Origin: Bacillota bacterium
Lineage (GTDB): Bacteria > Bacillota > Dethiobacteria > DTU022 > UBA8154
Reading direction: 5' to 3'
DNA length: 50,986 nt
Assembly: GCA_012798755.1 (NCBI GenBank)
Contig: JAAZMP010000065.1
Span: 1-50,986, forward strand
The translations under genes and the position numbers were made by a program. The first letter of the stretch is position 1, and the number at the start of each line of letters is the position of its first letter. Positions 34,142-44,295 of the stretch are shown here, one piece after another. The notes below the pieces were generated by a model. The model saw only the letters and a program-made list of their open reading frames with translations, was not told the DNA's origin and searched no databases.

Positions 34142-35113
34142 ATGGCAGTTGAAATTGTAAAAGAGAGATATAGAAGCCAGGTGCGGGAAGTTGTTTTAGG
34201 AGCTACCAAAGAAGAGGGCGGTACGCGCGGCAAAACGATCAAGGTCGGCGGCCAAACGGCATTACCTTTTCTACATTTCGAAGGAGAAAACCCCAATCGC
34301 CCCGTAGTGGCTATGGAAGTATGGGATATCGTTCCCGAAGAATGGCCTGACAACTTAAAAAGCTATTTTGAAGATGTTTATGAGGATCCTGCTGCCTGGG
34401 CAAAAAAGTGTGTAGATGAATATGGTGCGGATCTGATAGCTCTTCGGTTCAAAGGTGCACACCCTGATCGCAAGGATGCCTCTGCCGAAGATTGTGTGGC
34501 CGTTTTGAAAAAAGTACTGGAAGCGGTTGAGGTTCCGTTGATTATTCTTGGTTGTGGGGTAAGTGAAAAGGACAACGAAATTATTGGACCTATTGGGGAA
34601 GCCGGAGCCGGCGAAAACCTATTACTGGGTACTGCCGAGCAAGACAACTACAAATCCGTTGCCAGTGCCTGTATGGCTCACAAACATTGCATCATTGCCC
34701 AATCGCCGGTTGATATTAACATTTGCAAGCAGTTAAATATTCTCATTGCGGAGATGAGCACTCCATTACTGGATAAAATTATCATCGACCCCGTTATTTC
34801 CGCTGTTGGCTACGGCATAGAATACAGCTATTCGATCATGGAAAGAGCACGCTTTGGCGCTTTGCAGGGTGATCGTATGCTGGCCATGCCTGCCATAGCT
34901 AATGTCTCTCAAGAAGTATGGAACAAAAAAGAAACCTATGTCCCCAAAGACGAAGAACCCGAATGGGGAGAACAGGCAGATCGTTCATTGGCCTGGGAAT
35001 CCGCTACAGCTATGGCTATGTTGCACTCAGGAACGGACATTTTGGTGATGAGCCATCCCCGTGCAGTGGAAATAATCAAAACACATATCGACGAACTTAT
35101 GCAAAATAGTTAG
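34142..35113 (+). CDS. acsD: Corrinoid/iron-sulfur protein small subunit
   Basis: The 323-residue protein is a TIM-barrel subunit that forms the CFeSP heterodimer with AcsC and helps bind the corrinoid. Recognisable stretches are [29 protein letters not shown] and [24 protein letters not shown]. It has no Fe-S cysteine motif, as expected. AAAGGAG precedes the ATG. The short gaps to acsC and acsE fit one transcript. Confidence 0.95.
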   Translation: MAVEIVKERYRSQVREVVLGATKEEGGTRGKTIKVGGQTALPFLHFEGENPNRPVVAMEVWDIVPEEWPDNLKSYFEDVYEDPAAWAKKCVDEYGADLIALRFKGAHPDRKDASAEDCVAVLKKVLEAVEVPLIILGCGVSEKDNEIIGPIGEAGAGENLLLGTAEQDNYKSVASACMAHKHCIIAQSPVDINICKQLNILIAEMSTPLLDKIIIDPVISAVGYGIEYSYSIMERARFGALQGDRMLAMPAIANVSQEVWNKKETYVPKDEEPEWGEQADRSLAWESATAMAMLHSGTDILVMSHPRAVEIIKTHIDELMQNS

Positions 35114-35123
35114 TTAATCCTAA

Positions 35124-35936
<813 letters not shown>

Positions 35937-36199
35937 CTAAAATTTGGGGCTGGAAATGCTCTTCGAATGCTTAAAAAAACATATAAACATCATAAGGCTA
36001 ATATTCGCAGCAAATGTAATAACAGAGTACATGTAACATAAGCAGATTAGAAGCAGCAACGCATGTGAAAACATTCGCAGAAACTTACTTAGCAATTAGA
36101 TCAAGGATCTGGTTAGGTTATTAATTTAAAACCTTAATACAGCTGCATTCCGGCCCCAATTTATTTCAAAGGCTTTAGGGAGAGGGAAGGTGAGGAAAA
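35937..36199 (+). other. 263-bp gap between acsE and metV
   Basis: No reading frame is supported. An imperfect dyad (GGTTATTAATTTAAAACC, around 36116-36133) is present. No clear terminator or promoter was seen, so metVF may be cotranscribed with acs or have its own weak start. Confidence 0.4.
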
Positions 36200-36880
36200 T
36201 TGATCGTTGGTGAAAGAAAACCATTGGCTGAGATCGCCGAAATGTTAGAGCCTTTCCGCAAAATATGTGTTTTGGGCTGTGGAACGTGTGTAACCGTCTG
36301 CCTTTCAGGAGGCGAAAAAGAGGCGGCCGAAACGGCGGCAGCCCTTTCTTTATTACGACAAAAAGAGGGTAAGGATGTAGAAATATTTACGCATACTCTT
36401 TTACGGCAGTGTGAATATGAATATATTGATGATTTTTCTAAAAATATGCCGGAATGCGATGCCATTCTCTCTCTGGCTTGCGGCGTAGGTGTACAAACCA
36501 TGACTGCAAGGTTACCGGATAAAATTATACTGCCAGGGCTAAACACCCAGTTTATGGGTTATCCTTTAGAACAGGGGGTCTGGAGCGAAAATTGCCTTGG
36601 TTGTGGTGATTGTGTTTTGGATTTAACTTTGGGTATATGCCCCATCACCCGTTGTTCCAAGAGTATGCTCAATGGCCCCTGTGGAGGCTCCCAGAATGGA
36701 AAATGCGAAGTCGATGACAGCATTGACTGCGCCTGGCACCTGATTTATGAACGTCTGTCAAAAATGGGAATGGTCGACAGAATGGATGCCATTCAACCCC
36801 CCAAAGATTGGTCCACATCCCATCACGGAGGTCCAAGAACAATGATAAGGGAGGATGTCAGGCTTGAAACCGGAGAGTAA
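36200..36880 (+). CDS. metV: Methylene-THF reductase partner subunit MetV
   Basis: The 226-residue protein matches the zinc/Fe-S protein that pairs with MetF in acetogens. It has CGTCVTVC near the N-terminus and a rich C-terminal cluster region (CLGCGDC, GICPITRC, NGPCGG) typical of the methylene-THF reductase C-terminal domain. It probably links MetF to an electron donor. The start is TTG with GGTGAGG just upstream. The end overlaps metF. Confidence 0.9.
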   Translation: MIVGERKPLAEIAEMLEPFRKICVLGCGTCVTVCLSGGEKEAAETAAALSLLRQKEGKDVEIFTHTLLRQCEYEYIDDFSKNMPECDAILSLACGVGVQTMTARLPDKIILPGLNTQFMGYPLEQGVWSENCLGCGDCVLDLTLGICPITRCSKSMLNGPCGGSQNGKCEVDDSIDCAWHLIYERLSKMGMVDRMDAIQPPKDWSTSHHGGPRTMIREDVRLETGE

Positions 36881-37787
36881 TCTTGAAAAAGTGCTTGTTG
36901 GCGGACATTTTGCGGTAACGGGGGAGCTGGGCCCGCCAATGAGTGCCGAATTGGAAACGTTGAAACATCATGCTGACGCTATGCGCAACCATGTCGATTC
37001 CTATAATATTACCGATAATCAGACGGCTATCGTGCGCACTTCCAGCATTGGTGTAGCGGCTGCGCTTATGCAGATGGGCCTGGAGCCTAACGTGCAGATG
37101 ACTGTCCGGGATAGGAACAGAATTTGTCTGCAAAGCGATCTGTTAGGTGCAGTAAGTTTTGGAGTTAGAAATTTCCTATGCCTGCAGGGGGATCATGCCA
37201 AGTTTGGTAATGAACCACAAAGCAAAAATGTCAATGATCTAGATTCCATGCAGCTGATCCAAGCTTTAAAGAACATGCGCGATGAGGGGGTTTTTATCAG
37301 CGGTGAAAAATTGGAACATCCCCTGCCCCGAATTTTTATCGGCGCAGTAGCCAACCCCTTTGCCGATCCCTTCGAATATCGCCATTTGCGCCTGGCCAAA
37401 AAAATTGCCGCCGGGGCTCAATTCATTCAGACACAATGTATCTTCGACATGGATCGCTTTGAAAAATGGATGGAAAAGGTAAGGGAATTGGGTCTCCATG
37501 AAAAGGTATATATCATGGGCGGTGTAACGCCAATAAAATCTATAGGTGCGGCCCGCTACATGCAAAAGAATGTTGCCGGAATGATCGTTCCCGATGAACT
37601 AATCGATCGCATCAGGGGCGCCAAGGATAGAAAAAAAGAAGGCCTCAACATAGCAATCGAAACCATTCAACGTCTTAAGGAAATAGAGGGTGTTGCCGGA
37701 GTCCACGTCATGGCTATTGCCTGGGAAGAAGTTGTCCCGGAAATTGTGGAAAGAGCCGGGCTTTATCCACGGCCCCAAGTGGACTAG
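36864..37787 (+). CDS. metF: Methylenetetrahydrofolate reductase
   Basis: The 307-residue TIM-barrel flavoprotein makes methyl-THF for AcsE. It shows VTGELGPP, the NITDNQ and FLCLQGDH segments, and FIQTQCIFDMDRF typical of the short MetF of acetogens. An ATG at 36855 directly abuts the AAGGGAGG ribosome site (36847-36854), which is too close; the TTG at 36864 has the ideal nine-base spacing and is preferred. It overlaps metV by 17 bases, so the complex partners are coupled. Confidence 0.93.
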   Translation: MKPESNLEKVLVGGHFAVTGELGPPMSAELETLKHHADAMRNHVDSYNITDNQTAIVRTSSIGVAAALMQMGLEPNVQMTVRDRNRICLQSDLLGAVSFGVRNFLCLQGDHAKFGNEPQSKNVNDLDSMQLIQALKNMRDEGVFISGEKLEHPLPRIFIGAVANPFADPFEYRHLRLAKKIAAGAQFIQTQCIFDMDRFEKWMEKVRELGLHEKVYIMGGVTPIKSIGAARYMQKNVAGMIVPDELIDRIRGAKDRKKEGLNIAIETIQRLKEIEGVAGVHVMAIAWEEVVPEIVERAGLYPRPQVD

Positions 37788-37834
37788 TTCTTAGAACCGG
37801 CATCAAACTTTCAAGGACGATGATGTCTTAATTT

Positions 37835-37863
37835 AAGGCAGGCTATTCCAAAGCCTGCCTTTT
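37835..37863 (+). terminator. Rho-independent terminator of the acs-met cluster
   Basis: AAGGCAGGCT (37835-37844) pairs perfectly with AGCCTGCCTT (37852-37861) over a seven-base loop, followed by T. Confidence 0.92.
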
Positions 37864-37918
37864 AATAAATAACTCAAAAATATTGGAGTTGGGTCTATAC
37901 ACCCAGAGGAGATTTATT

Positions 37919-38890
37919 ATGGGCAAACAATTCGTCAAAGATTTAAAGATTGGAAGTTATGTCCAATCACAATTCGTGGTTAGCGATATCAGGGAAATCC
38001 CCTTTTCTTCTCCATCCAGATCCGGCGAACATTTTTTAAAATTAGTGTTGGGCGATATCAGTGGGACGATTAAAGGAGTTATTTGGGATATTTCAGTGGT
38101 AGGAGAAAAGATTAAAACAAATGATGTCCTTTTTATAACGGGGGAAGTAAAAGAATATTATGGTCCACAGCTTGTTATTGATAACTATAGTAAAATAAAA
38201 AAAGAAAATATTAACAGGGATTATTTCCAGGCTTCTTCACCCCGTGATAGAGATGAGATGTGGCAAAGACTTAAAAAAATAGTCAGGCAGGAAGTAACAG
38301 AAAAAAATTTGGCCAGGCTTATGGATATATTTTATGAGGATCATGAGCTTGTAAATAAATTTAAACTTTCACCGGCTGCCAAGCTGGTTCATCATAACTA
38401 TCTTGGTGGATTGCTGGAACACACCTTGGAAGTAGTGGAATTATGCCGTCATATTTCTAAAATGTATACCAAACAAATTGATAGGTCCCTACTTGTTGTT
38501 GCCGCTGTCTTTCATGATATTGGGAAAGTTGAAGAATATGACCTGGAAAGCCTTACTTTTGAATATACTGATAAAGGGCGCTTGTTGGGACATATTTCAT
38601 TGGGATTAGGTATTATAAGAGAGATGATGGAAAAACTACCCTTGTTTCCACGTGATCTAAAGTTGGAGCTGGAACATATGATTATCAGCCACCACGGTGA
38701 AAAAGAATGGGGTTCACCCAAAGTACCAAAAACGTTCAATGCTTTTGCTTTATTTCATGCTGATCTTTTAAGTGCACGTCTTAAACAGTTTCAACAAGTT
38801 ATGGAAAAAGGTCAGGATTATGGTTCCAACTGGACTGAGTGGGATCGTTTCCTGGAACGCAAAATTTTCAGGGGTGGCTTTCCTCAATAG
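37919..38890 (+). CDS. yhaM: YhaM-like 3'-5' exoribonuclease (OB fold plus HD domain)
   Basis: The 323-residue protein has an N-terminal OB-fold nucleic-acid-binding domain (about 10-100, GTIKGVIWD) and a C-terminal HD metal-dependent domain with HHNYLGGLLEHT and VFHDIGKVEEYD, then HMIISHHGEKEWGSP. This order is that of YhaM, a 3'-5' exonuclease acting on RNA and single-stranded DNA. The ATG at 37919 has AGAGGAG upstream and is preferred over a frame start at 37883. It begins a new unit after the acs terminator. Confidence 0.9.
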   Translation: MGKQFVKDLKIGSYVQSQFVVSDIREIPFSSPSRSGEHFLKLVLGDISGTIKGVIWDISVVGEKIKTNDVLFITGEVKEYYGPQLVIDNYSKIKKENINRDYFQASSPRDRDEMWQRLKKIVRQEVTEKNLARLMDIFYEDHELVNKFKLSPAAKLVHHNYLGGLLEHTLEVVELCRHISKMYTKQIDRSLLVVAAVFHDIGKVEEYDLESLTFEYTDKGRLLGHISLGLGIIREMMEKLPLFPRDLKLELEHMIISHHGEKEWGSPKVPKTFNAFALFHADLLSARLKQFQQVMEKGQDYGSNWTEWDRFLERKIFRGGFPQ

Positions 38891-39028
38891 TACTGCAAAA
38901 GTGTTTATAAATTAGTTAAATTAGGCAGGAAAATCATTTGCCGTATAGAATTTTATAATGTAGGGTGTACCTGCCAATAAATAAATATAAAGGAAAAAAA
39001 GATTTAGATTGGTAGTGGTGAAAAAACA

Positions 39029-40180
39029 GTGTTAAAAAAAAAGACTGGAAGCAAAAACAGTTCCGGCAAAATCATATCTTTTTTGAGAAATCCCAGCTAC
39101 TACTATCAGAAGGGAAATCATTATTATCGACAAAACAAACTGGATAAAGCTTTGATTTATTTCCGAAAAATGACCGAGGTAGAACCTGATAATCCTTTTA
39201 ACCACTATAACTTAGCATGTTTATTGAGTAGAATGGGATGTCTTGAAAAAGCCAATCAAATTTTTTCATTTATTGTGCATCAGCTTGACCCTTTCTTGAC
39301 CGAATGTTATTTTCTGATGGCTGTAAATTTTGGCCTGGTAGATAATCTAAAAAAAGCACGCTATTATCTTAATTTATACCTACAGCTTTCTCCTGATGGG
39401 GAAATGGTTGTAGATGCTAAAGATCTGCTCTTAGCCCTAAACGAAGAGGAACTTGAAAACGAGGGAAAAAAGGTGTCTTGCAAAAGAAAAAACGAGGTTT
39501 TACAATCTAAAAAAAATAGAAATGAGGAAAGGATCGCCAGGGAATATCAGGAAAACAAAGCTGTACAGGATTTTTTGCGGCGATCTCTTTACCAAAAGAA
39601 TGAAGAAGTTGCTGAAAAAGCTATCCAGGCATACGGTTTACTTCCGGGGGGTATCGGAAAAAAAGCTTTAAAAGAGTTTGTCAGGAATCCCTGGATTAAA
39701 GAACGGCTGCGCTTACAGGCTTTATTGGCGCTTAAAAATATTGGGGTTAAGGGGCTTGTAACCGTATTTGGGGAAAGGCATCTGAGGGATATAGATATTC
39801 AATGTTACCCTTTGATTGCACCGCAATGGCTTAATGAATGGCAGGATGTATTGGACTGTACACTTGCAAACATGCGTTCAAGCAAAACATACAGCGAACG
39901 GTTTTACGAAGATGCCCAGGCAATTTGGATAGATTATATAAACAACATTTATCCTTGTGCCCCTTCAATCAAAAAAGTGGAGACCTGGGCCGCCGGTTTG
40001 GAATATGCCACGGCTAAATTCCATTTTCTAAGCATTACGCAAAAAAAATTAGCCCAGCAATATGCTATTTCCGCCTCCAGTGTTTCGGCAAAGTACCGGC
40101 AGATTAACAGCGTGTTATTCATAGAGCATAGGGCTTATCATAATATGTTGATCTATCTTGCAAAGCAGGATCAGAAATGA
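39029..40180 (+). CDS. TPR-containing protein with HEAT-like and helix-turn-helix-like parts, function unknown
   Basis: This 383-residue protein has two or three TPR units (about 25-135: YYQKGNHYYRQNKLDKALIYF, then NPFNHYNLACLLSRMG), a Lys/Glu-rich linker (about 140-175), a HEAT-like helical part (about 180-250) and a C-terminal segment (ITQKKLAQQYAISASSVSAKYR) that resembles a helix-turn-helix. It has no signal peptide or membrane helix, so it is likely a cytosolic adaptor or DNA-linked protein. The GTG start has only a modest GGTGGTG upstream. I cannot name a family. Confidence 0.75.
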   Translation: MLKKKTGSKNSSGKIISFLRNPSYYYQKGNHYYRQNKLDKALIYFRKMTEVEPDNPFNHYNLACLLSRMGCLEKANQIFSFIVHQLDPFLTECYFLMAVNFGLVDNLKKARYYLNLYLQLSPDGEMVVDAKDLLLALNEEELENEGKKVSCKRKNEVLQSKKNRNEERIAREYQENKAVQDFLRRSLYQKNEEVAEKAIQAYGLLPGGIGKKALKEFVRNPWIKERLRLQALLALKNIGVKGLVTVFGERHLRDIDIQCYPLIAPQWLNEWQDVLDCTLANMRSSKTYSERFYEDAQAIWIDYINNIYPCAPSIKKVETWAAGLEYATAKFHFLSITQKKLAQQYAISASSVSAKYRQINSVLFIEHRAYHNMLIYLAKQDQK

Positions 40181-40326
40181 AAAAACGATATACCGAAAGT
40201 GTAAAGCAGTTACAGACTAAAAAGCATTGCTGGATGTGTGGTGCCCGGTAATATGTTTTTTTTTGCCCAATTTAAGGTTTGTTTTTTGCCCAACGACCAG
40301 TTTTTTGGTAACAAATTTAATATAAG

Positions 40327-41238
40327 CTATTTTTCCAGCACTTGTTCCCAAAGTTTTCTCGTTTCATGGGGGGACAAACCTTTCGCCAAGAAGTCATCGC
40401 CAATCCAGATTTCGAAATGCAGATGTGCACCTGATGTAGTTCCTGCAGCTCCGTCGCTGGTACCTGAATTGCCGATATTACCGATAAAACTGCCGGCTTC
40501 TACTTGGTTTCCTACTTGTAATTCAGAGGAGACTTCGCAAAGATGAGCATACCGGGTTATTATTTCATTGGAATGGACCAGCCAGACTTGCCTGCCCCTG
40601 AGCATGTCCAAAATATCTTCAGGCGTATCATTTGTTGCGGCACATATTTTTAATTGTTTTTCTCTTTCCTCCGTAGGCAGTTCTTGGTAATCATGATCAA
40701 TGCGATAAACAACACCCGGTCCAGCTGCAAAAACCGGATCTCCGAAATTTATATCTATTCCGCAGGCCCCGGAATAAAAGTCAAGTCCTTCATGGATTCC
40801 ATTTCGATAGGCGCGCGGAGCCCCGGGCAGTTGGGAATCCCTGCAAGTGACCCCGGCTCCGGGAAGCGGGCACTGAAGGAAGGAAATCTTATCCAAAAGG
40901 GCATCATCCCATGTTGATTGGGTTTCCGGATCTTTTAGCGGAGAGACGGGAGGATTTTCTGTTTGTTCCTCTGCCGGATGGTTTTCCGAAGACTTTTGTT
41001 CCGGTTCTTCTTTTCCATATATTTGTCTTTCAGCGATTTTTGGTTCCTCCTTCGTACTGCCTTCAGCAACATTATAATCCGGATAATCCGGCGATAAAGA
41101 AAAAGCGGGTTCTTCTTCCTCAGTCATTTCTTCGGAAAAAATCAGAGGGGAGAAATGTAAAAAACAGGCGAAAAGCAGGCATATAGGCACAATAAAATAG
41201 AAAAACCGGTTTCTTTTTGGCAAACAAAAAACCCCCAT
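40327..41238 (-). CDS. M23-family metallopeptidase, membrane-anchored or secreted
   Basis: The 303-residue protein has one N-terminal hydrophobic helix (about 11-34), a Pro/Glu-rich spacer to about 110, and an M23 domain with zinc ligands H149 and D153 (HEGLDF) and H272/H274 (HLHFE). It should cut peptidoglycan cross-links or act as a wall-bound scaffold. An insertion at about 180-215 with a Glu/Lys-rich helix separates the core strands. Four cysteines (C123, C132, C159, C199) lie outside the membrane and could form disulfides. It runs opposite to its neighbours. Confidence 0.88.
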   Translation of the reverse strand: MGVFCLPKRNRFFYFIVPICLLFACFLHFSPLIFSEEMTEEEEPAFSLSPDYPDYNVAEGSTKEEPKIAERQIYGKEEPEQKSSENHPAEEQTENPPVSPLKDPETQSTWDDALLDKISFLQCPLPGAGVTCRDSQLPGAPRAYRNGIHEGLDFYSGACGIDINFGDPVFAAGPGVVYRIDHDYQELPTEEREKQLKICAATNDTPEDILDMLRGRQVWLVHSNEIITRYAHLCEVSSELQVGNQVEAGSFIGNIGNSGTSDGAAGTTSGAHLHFEIWIGDDFLAKGLSPHETRKLWEQVLEK

Positions 41239-41373
41239 TGCATCTGTTATGTCTATATTTTAACATAAAAGGGGAAGAATAGCACAATTATTTTTGCGTA
41301 GATTAAAAATAGCAAATGGAGGAGAAAGGGGTTCTTTTGCCGAATAATCATTTTTAGCAGTGGAGGGATAAAA

Positions 41374-42012
41374 ATGTGTAGCAGGAATGCTTTTCCCAAG
41401 GTCGTAAAAGAATATGCCGCCTGTGATCCCCTGGAAATGGCAGAGCGCGGCGGGGCTCATTTTAAGGGCAACACATTTGTTTTGGAATATTGTGGTTTGC
41501 CCTTGTCTATTACTTATCCTTCCGGGGAGTTTAATTTTCTGGAAAAAGGTAAAGACTTAAAGGAGCAAATACCGCCTCCTGCCCAAGAGGAGAAGGTGGT
41601 TATCTTACAGTATCTAACCTCTGCCAGTGGATTGCCGGTGCGGGGTCAAGGGCTCTCCTTTTTAGATTTAAAAGGCGGCCCCTTGCACTGGAAACCTTTT
41701 CAAAAAGAGGCTTTGATACCCTTGGCGCAGCGTTACTATAATGATAAGGACAAGTTTTTAGACTTAGGGAAACAGCACGGCGGGGAATTATATGATAAAG
41801 GTGATGCCGGCATTATTATTCCCGTACTCCCCCGTCTTCCTTTGACTTTTATTCTTTGGGAAGGAGGAGGAGAGTTCGCTCCGCGCTCCATGGTTCTTTT
41901 TGATTCAGTTTCTGAATCCTACTTGGCGACAGCCAGCCTGTACGTATTGGCAATTCAGGTTGTAATCCGTATCTGGTTTCCCGGCGACACCAGATTTGAG
42001 AACAGACCCTGA
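41374..42012 (+). CDS. DUF3786 domain protein
   Basis: The 212-residue protein matches DUF3786, with VVILQYLTSASGLPVRGQ, WKPFQKEALIPLAQRYY, and the conserved LPRLPLTFILWEGGGEF and MVLFDSVSESYL. The function is unknown; the family is common in anaerobes such as acetogens and sulfate reducers, where it is often linked with corrinoid or Fe-S enzymes (general knowledge, not shown here). GGAGGG precedes the ATG. It ends 25 bases before pyrB and may be cotranscribed with it. Confidence 0.8.
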   Translation: MCSRNAFPKVVKEYAACDPLEMAERGGAHFKGNTFVLEYCGLPLSITYPSGEFNFLEKGKDLKEQIPPPAQEEKVVILQYLTSASGLPVRGQGLSFLDLKGGPLHWKPFQKEALIPLAQRYYNDKDKFLDLGKQHGGELYDKGDAGIIIPVLPRLPLTFILWEGGGEFAPRSMVLFDSVSESYLATASLYVLAIQVVIRIWFPGDTRFENRP

Positions 42013-42037
42013 GAAAGGGTGTTAGGAGGCTGCTGTT

Positions 42038-42967
42038 TTGTTTCTCAAAGATTTGTTCGGTTTGGAAGACTATCCTCTGGAGGCTTTGCAGGAAATTTTA
42101 CGAAGGGCAGCTTATTTTAAAAAAAATCAAGAAGATCTGATTCCTTCTCTTGAAGGTAAAAATATTGCTCTTTCTTTCTGGGAGCCAAGTACGCGAACGC
42201 GTCTTTCGTTTGAACTGGCAATCAAAAAACTTGGGGGAAGGGTTGTTAATTTTTTGCCGGAAATCTCCAGCGAAAATAAAGGTGAAAGTATCGATGACAC
42301 CGTTCAAACGTTACGATCTATAGGTGCGGACGCCTTGGTTTTCCGCCACAGCACCCCCGGTATTTTTAATAGCGTTGCCCAATTATTGGATATACCTTTT
42401 ATCAGCGGTGGGGAAGGGTGCTATCAGCATCCTACACAGGCACTTTTGGATATCTTTACTTTGCAAGAAAGCGGCCTGGATTTGGCAGGTAAGCAAGTTG
42501 TGATGATAGGCGACATTGTACACAGCCGTGTGGCCAGGTCGCACTTTTATGCCTTACCGCTTTTTGGAGCAAAATTAACCTTGGTTGCCCCGCCTTCTCT
42601 GCTTCCGCCGGAACTTGTTCCTGCCGGAGCAAGTTATTTCCATCATTTAGAAGAAGCGATTTCCGATGGTGACATAATATATCTTTTGAGAGTCCAGAAA
42701 GAACGTCAGGCAAAAGGCTACGTGCCTTCATTGAATGAATATGCCGCTTTGTATGGGCTTGATGAAAAAAGAATGTCTTTGTTAAAAAAAGATGCCCTTT
42801 TGATGCATCCGGGGCCGGTGAATATAGGCATCGAAATAAACTGGGAAGTTATAAAACACTTTGAAAATATTTACCCCCAGAGGATCCTTTTCCAGGAACA
42901 AGTGCAAAACGGCGTTTTTGTACGCATGGCTATCCTGGATTTATTTTTAAACGGGAGGGGGAGCTGA
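42038..42967 (+). CDS. pyrB: Aspartate carbamoyltransferase catalytic subunit
   Basis: The 309-residue enzyme makes carbamoyl-aspartate. It has the carbamoyl-phosphate motif STRTRLSFE, HPTQALLDIFT and the aspartate-site MHPGPVN. The start is TTG with AGGAGG eight bases upstream. It leads the pyrBCKDF run. No regulatory chain (pyrI) is present. No PyrR-type attenuator could be seen in the very short gap upstream. Confidence 0.96.
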   Translation: MFLKDLFGLEDYPLEALQEILRRAAYFKKNQEDLIPSLEGKNIALSFWEPSTRTRLSFELAIKKLGGRVVNFLPEISSENKGESIDDTVQTLRSIGADALVFRHSTPGIFNSVAQLLDIPFISGGEGCYQHPTQALLDIFTLQESGLDLAGKQVVMIGDIVHSRVARSHFYALPLFGAKLTLVAPPSLLPPELVPAGASYFHHLEEAISDGDIIYLLRVQKERQAKGYVPSLNEYAALYGLDEKRMSLLKKDALLMHPGPVNIGIEINWEVIKHFENIYPQRILFQEQVQNGVFVRMAILDLFLNGRGS

Positions 42968-42969
42968 GC

Positions 42970-44295
42970 ATGGATTTGCTTTTAAAAGGGGGAATTTTAC
43001 ATGATCCCGTCAACGGCTGGGAAGGGCCGGCTGAAATATTGATTAAAGACGATAAGATTGAAGCAGTATCCTTATCGCTGGGGCCTGTAGAAGTTCCCGT
43101 TTTGGAGTTAAAAGGAAAAATAGTAATGCCGGGACTGATTGATGTCCATGTGCATCTCAGGGAACCGGGGCAAGAAAGTAAGGAAACTATTGCTACGGGC
43201 TGTGCAGCTGCGGTTGCGGGAGGCTTTACCGCTGTGGCCTGTATGGCTAATACTGATCCGCCGGCAGATTGCAAGGAGATCGTTAGTTATATAAAAGAAA
43301 AATCCCGGGCAGCAGACCTGGCACGGGTTTATCCCATAGGCGCTTTAACACGCGGCCTGAAGGGTCAAAAGCTGGCGGCTATGTGGGAAATGGCGCAAGA
43401 AGGGGTCAAAGGTTTTTCTGATGATGGCAGGCCGCTTATGAACAGCATGCTGATGTTGAGGGCTTTGCAATTTGGCCTTGTTTTGGGCCTGCCGGTGATT
43501 TCTCACTGTGAGGATCTTTTTCTTTCAGGCAATGGCGTTGTCCATGATGGGGTCCATGGGTATAAGTTGGGATTACCTGTACAGCCTGCGGTTTCAGAGG
43601 CAGCAATGATAGCCAGGGATATTTTGCTACAGCAAAAAGTTGGCGGGAAACTCCATCTGGCTCATATCAGTGCCCGGGAAAGTGTTGCTTTGTTGCGCTG
43701 GGCCAAAGATGCCGGCATAAATTTTACTTCGGAGGTTACACCCCATCATTTGCTGTTAACCGAAGAAGCAGTAGGTTGTTTTGACACTGATGCTAAAATG
43801 AATCCACCTTTGCGTACTTCAGCGGACAGGGAAGCCTTGCTGGAGGCTTTACAGGAAGGTATCATTGAAATTATCGCAACAGATCATGCTCCGCACCATC
43901 CCCAGGAAAAAGAAACAGACTTTCTCAGCGCTCCTTTCGGTGTGGTAGGATTGGAGACGGCTTTTCCGCTTCTTTGGACCAAATTGATAGAAAAAGGAGC
44001 ACTCTCTTTATCCGAACTTATAGAAAATCTTTCCACTGCACCGGCAAATCTTCTTGGCGTCCCCGGGGGCAATTTGGCACCTGGGGTACCAGCAGATCTT
44101 GTTGTCATTGATCCTGACAAAAAACACATAGTAAGCAGGGATAACTTTTATTCTCGTGGGCAAAATACCCCTTTTGAGGGTTGGAAGTTAAGCGGCACGC
44201 CTGTAATGACTATGGTAGATGGAGATATCAAAATGTGGAAAGGCAAAGTTAAAGGTTTCAGCCACGATTTTCCCGAATTTGAAGAGATGTGCTGA
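42970..44295 (+). CDS. pyrC: Dihydroorotase
   Basis: The 441-residue zinc enzyme cyclises carbamoyl-aspartate. Metal ligands lie in DVHVHLREPG, HCEDL, LAHISARES and DHAPH, which marks the long class I form. The ATG is two bases after the pyrB stop, with GGAGGGGGAG as ribosome site inside pyrB. The next pyr gene follows only after 272 bases. Confidence 0.96.
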   Translation: MDLLLKGGILHDPVNGWEGPAEILIKDDKIEAVSLSLGPVEVPVLELKGKIVMPGLIDVHVHLREPGQESKETIATGCAAAVAGGFTAVACMANTDPPADCKEIVSYIKEKSRAADLARVYPIGALTRGLKGQKLAAMWEMAQEGVKGFSDDGRPLMNSMLMLRALQFGLVLGLPVISHCEDLFLSGNGVVHDGVHGYKLGLPVQPAVSEAAMIARDILLQQKVGGKLHLAHISARESVALLRWAKDAGINFTSEVTPHHLLLTEEAVGCFDTDAKMNPPLRTSADREALLEALQEGIIEIIATDHAPHHPQEKETDFLSAPFGVVGLETAFPLLWTKLIEKGALSLSELIENLSTAPANLLGVPGGNLAPGVPADLVVIDPDKKHIVSRDNFYSRGQNTPFEGWKLSGTPVMTMVDGDIKMWKGKVKGFSHDFPEFEEMC

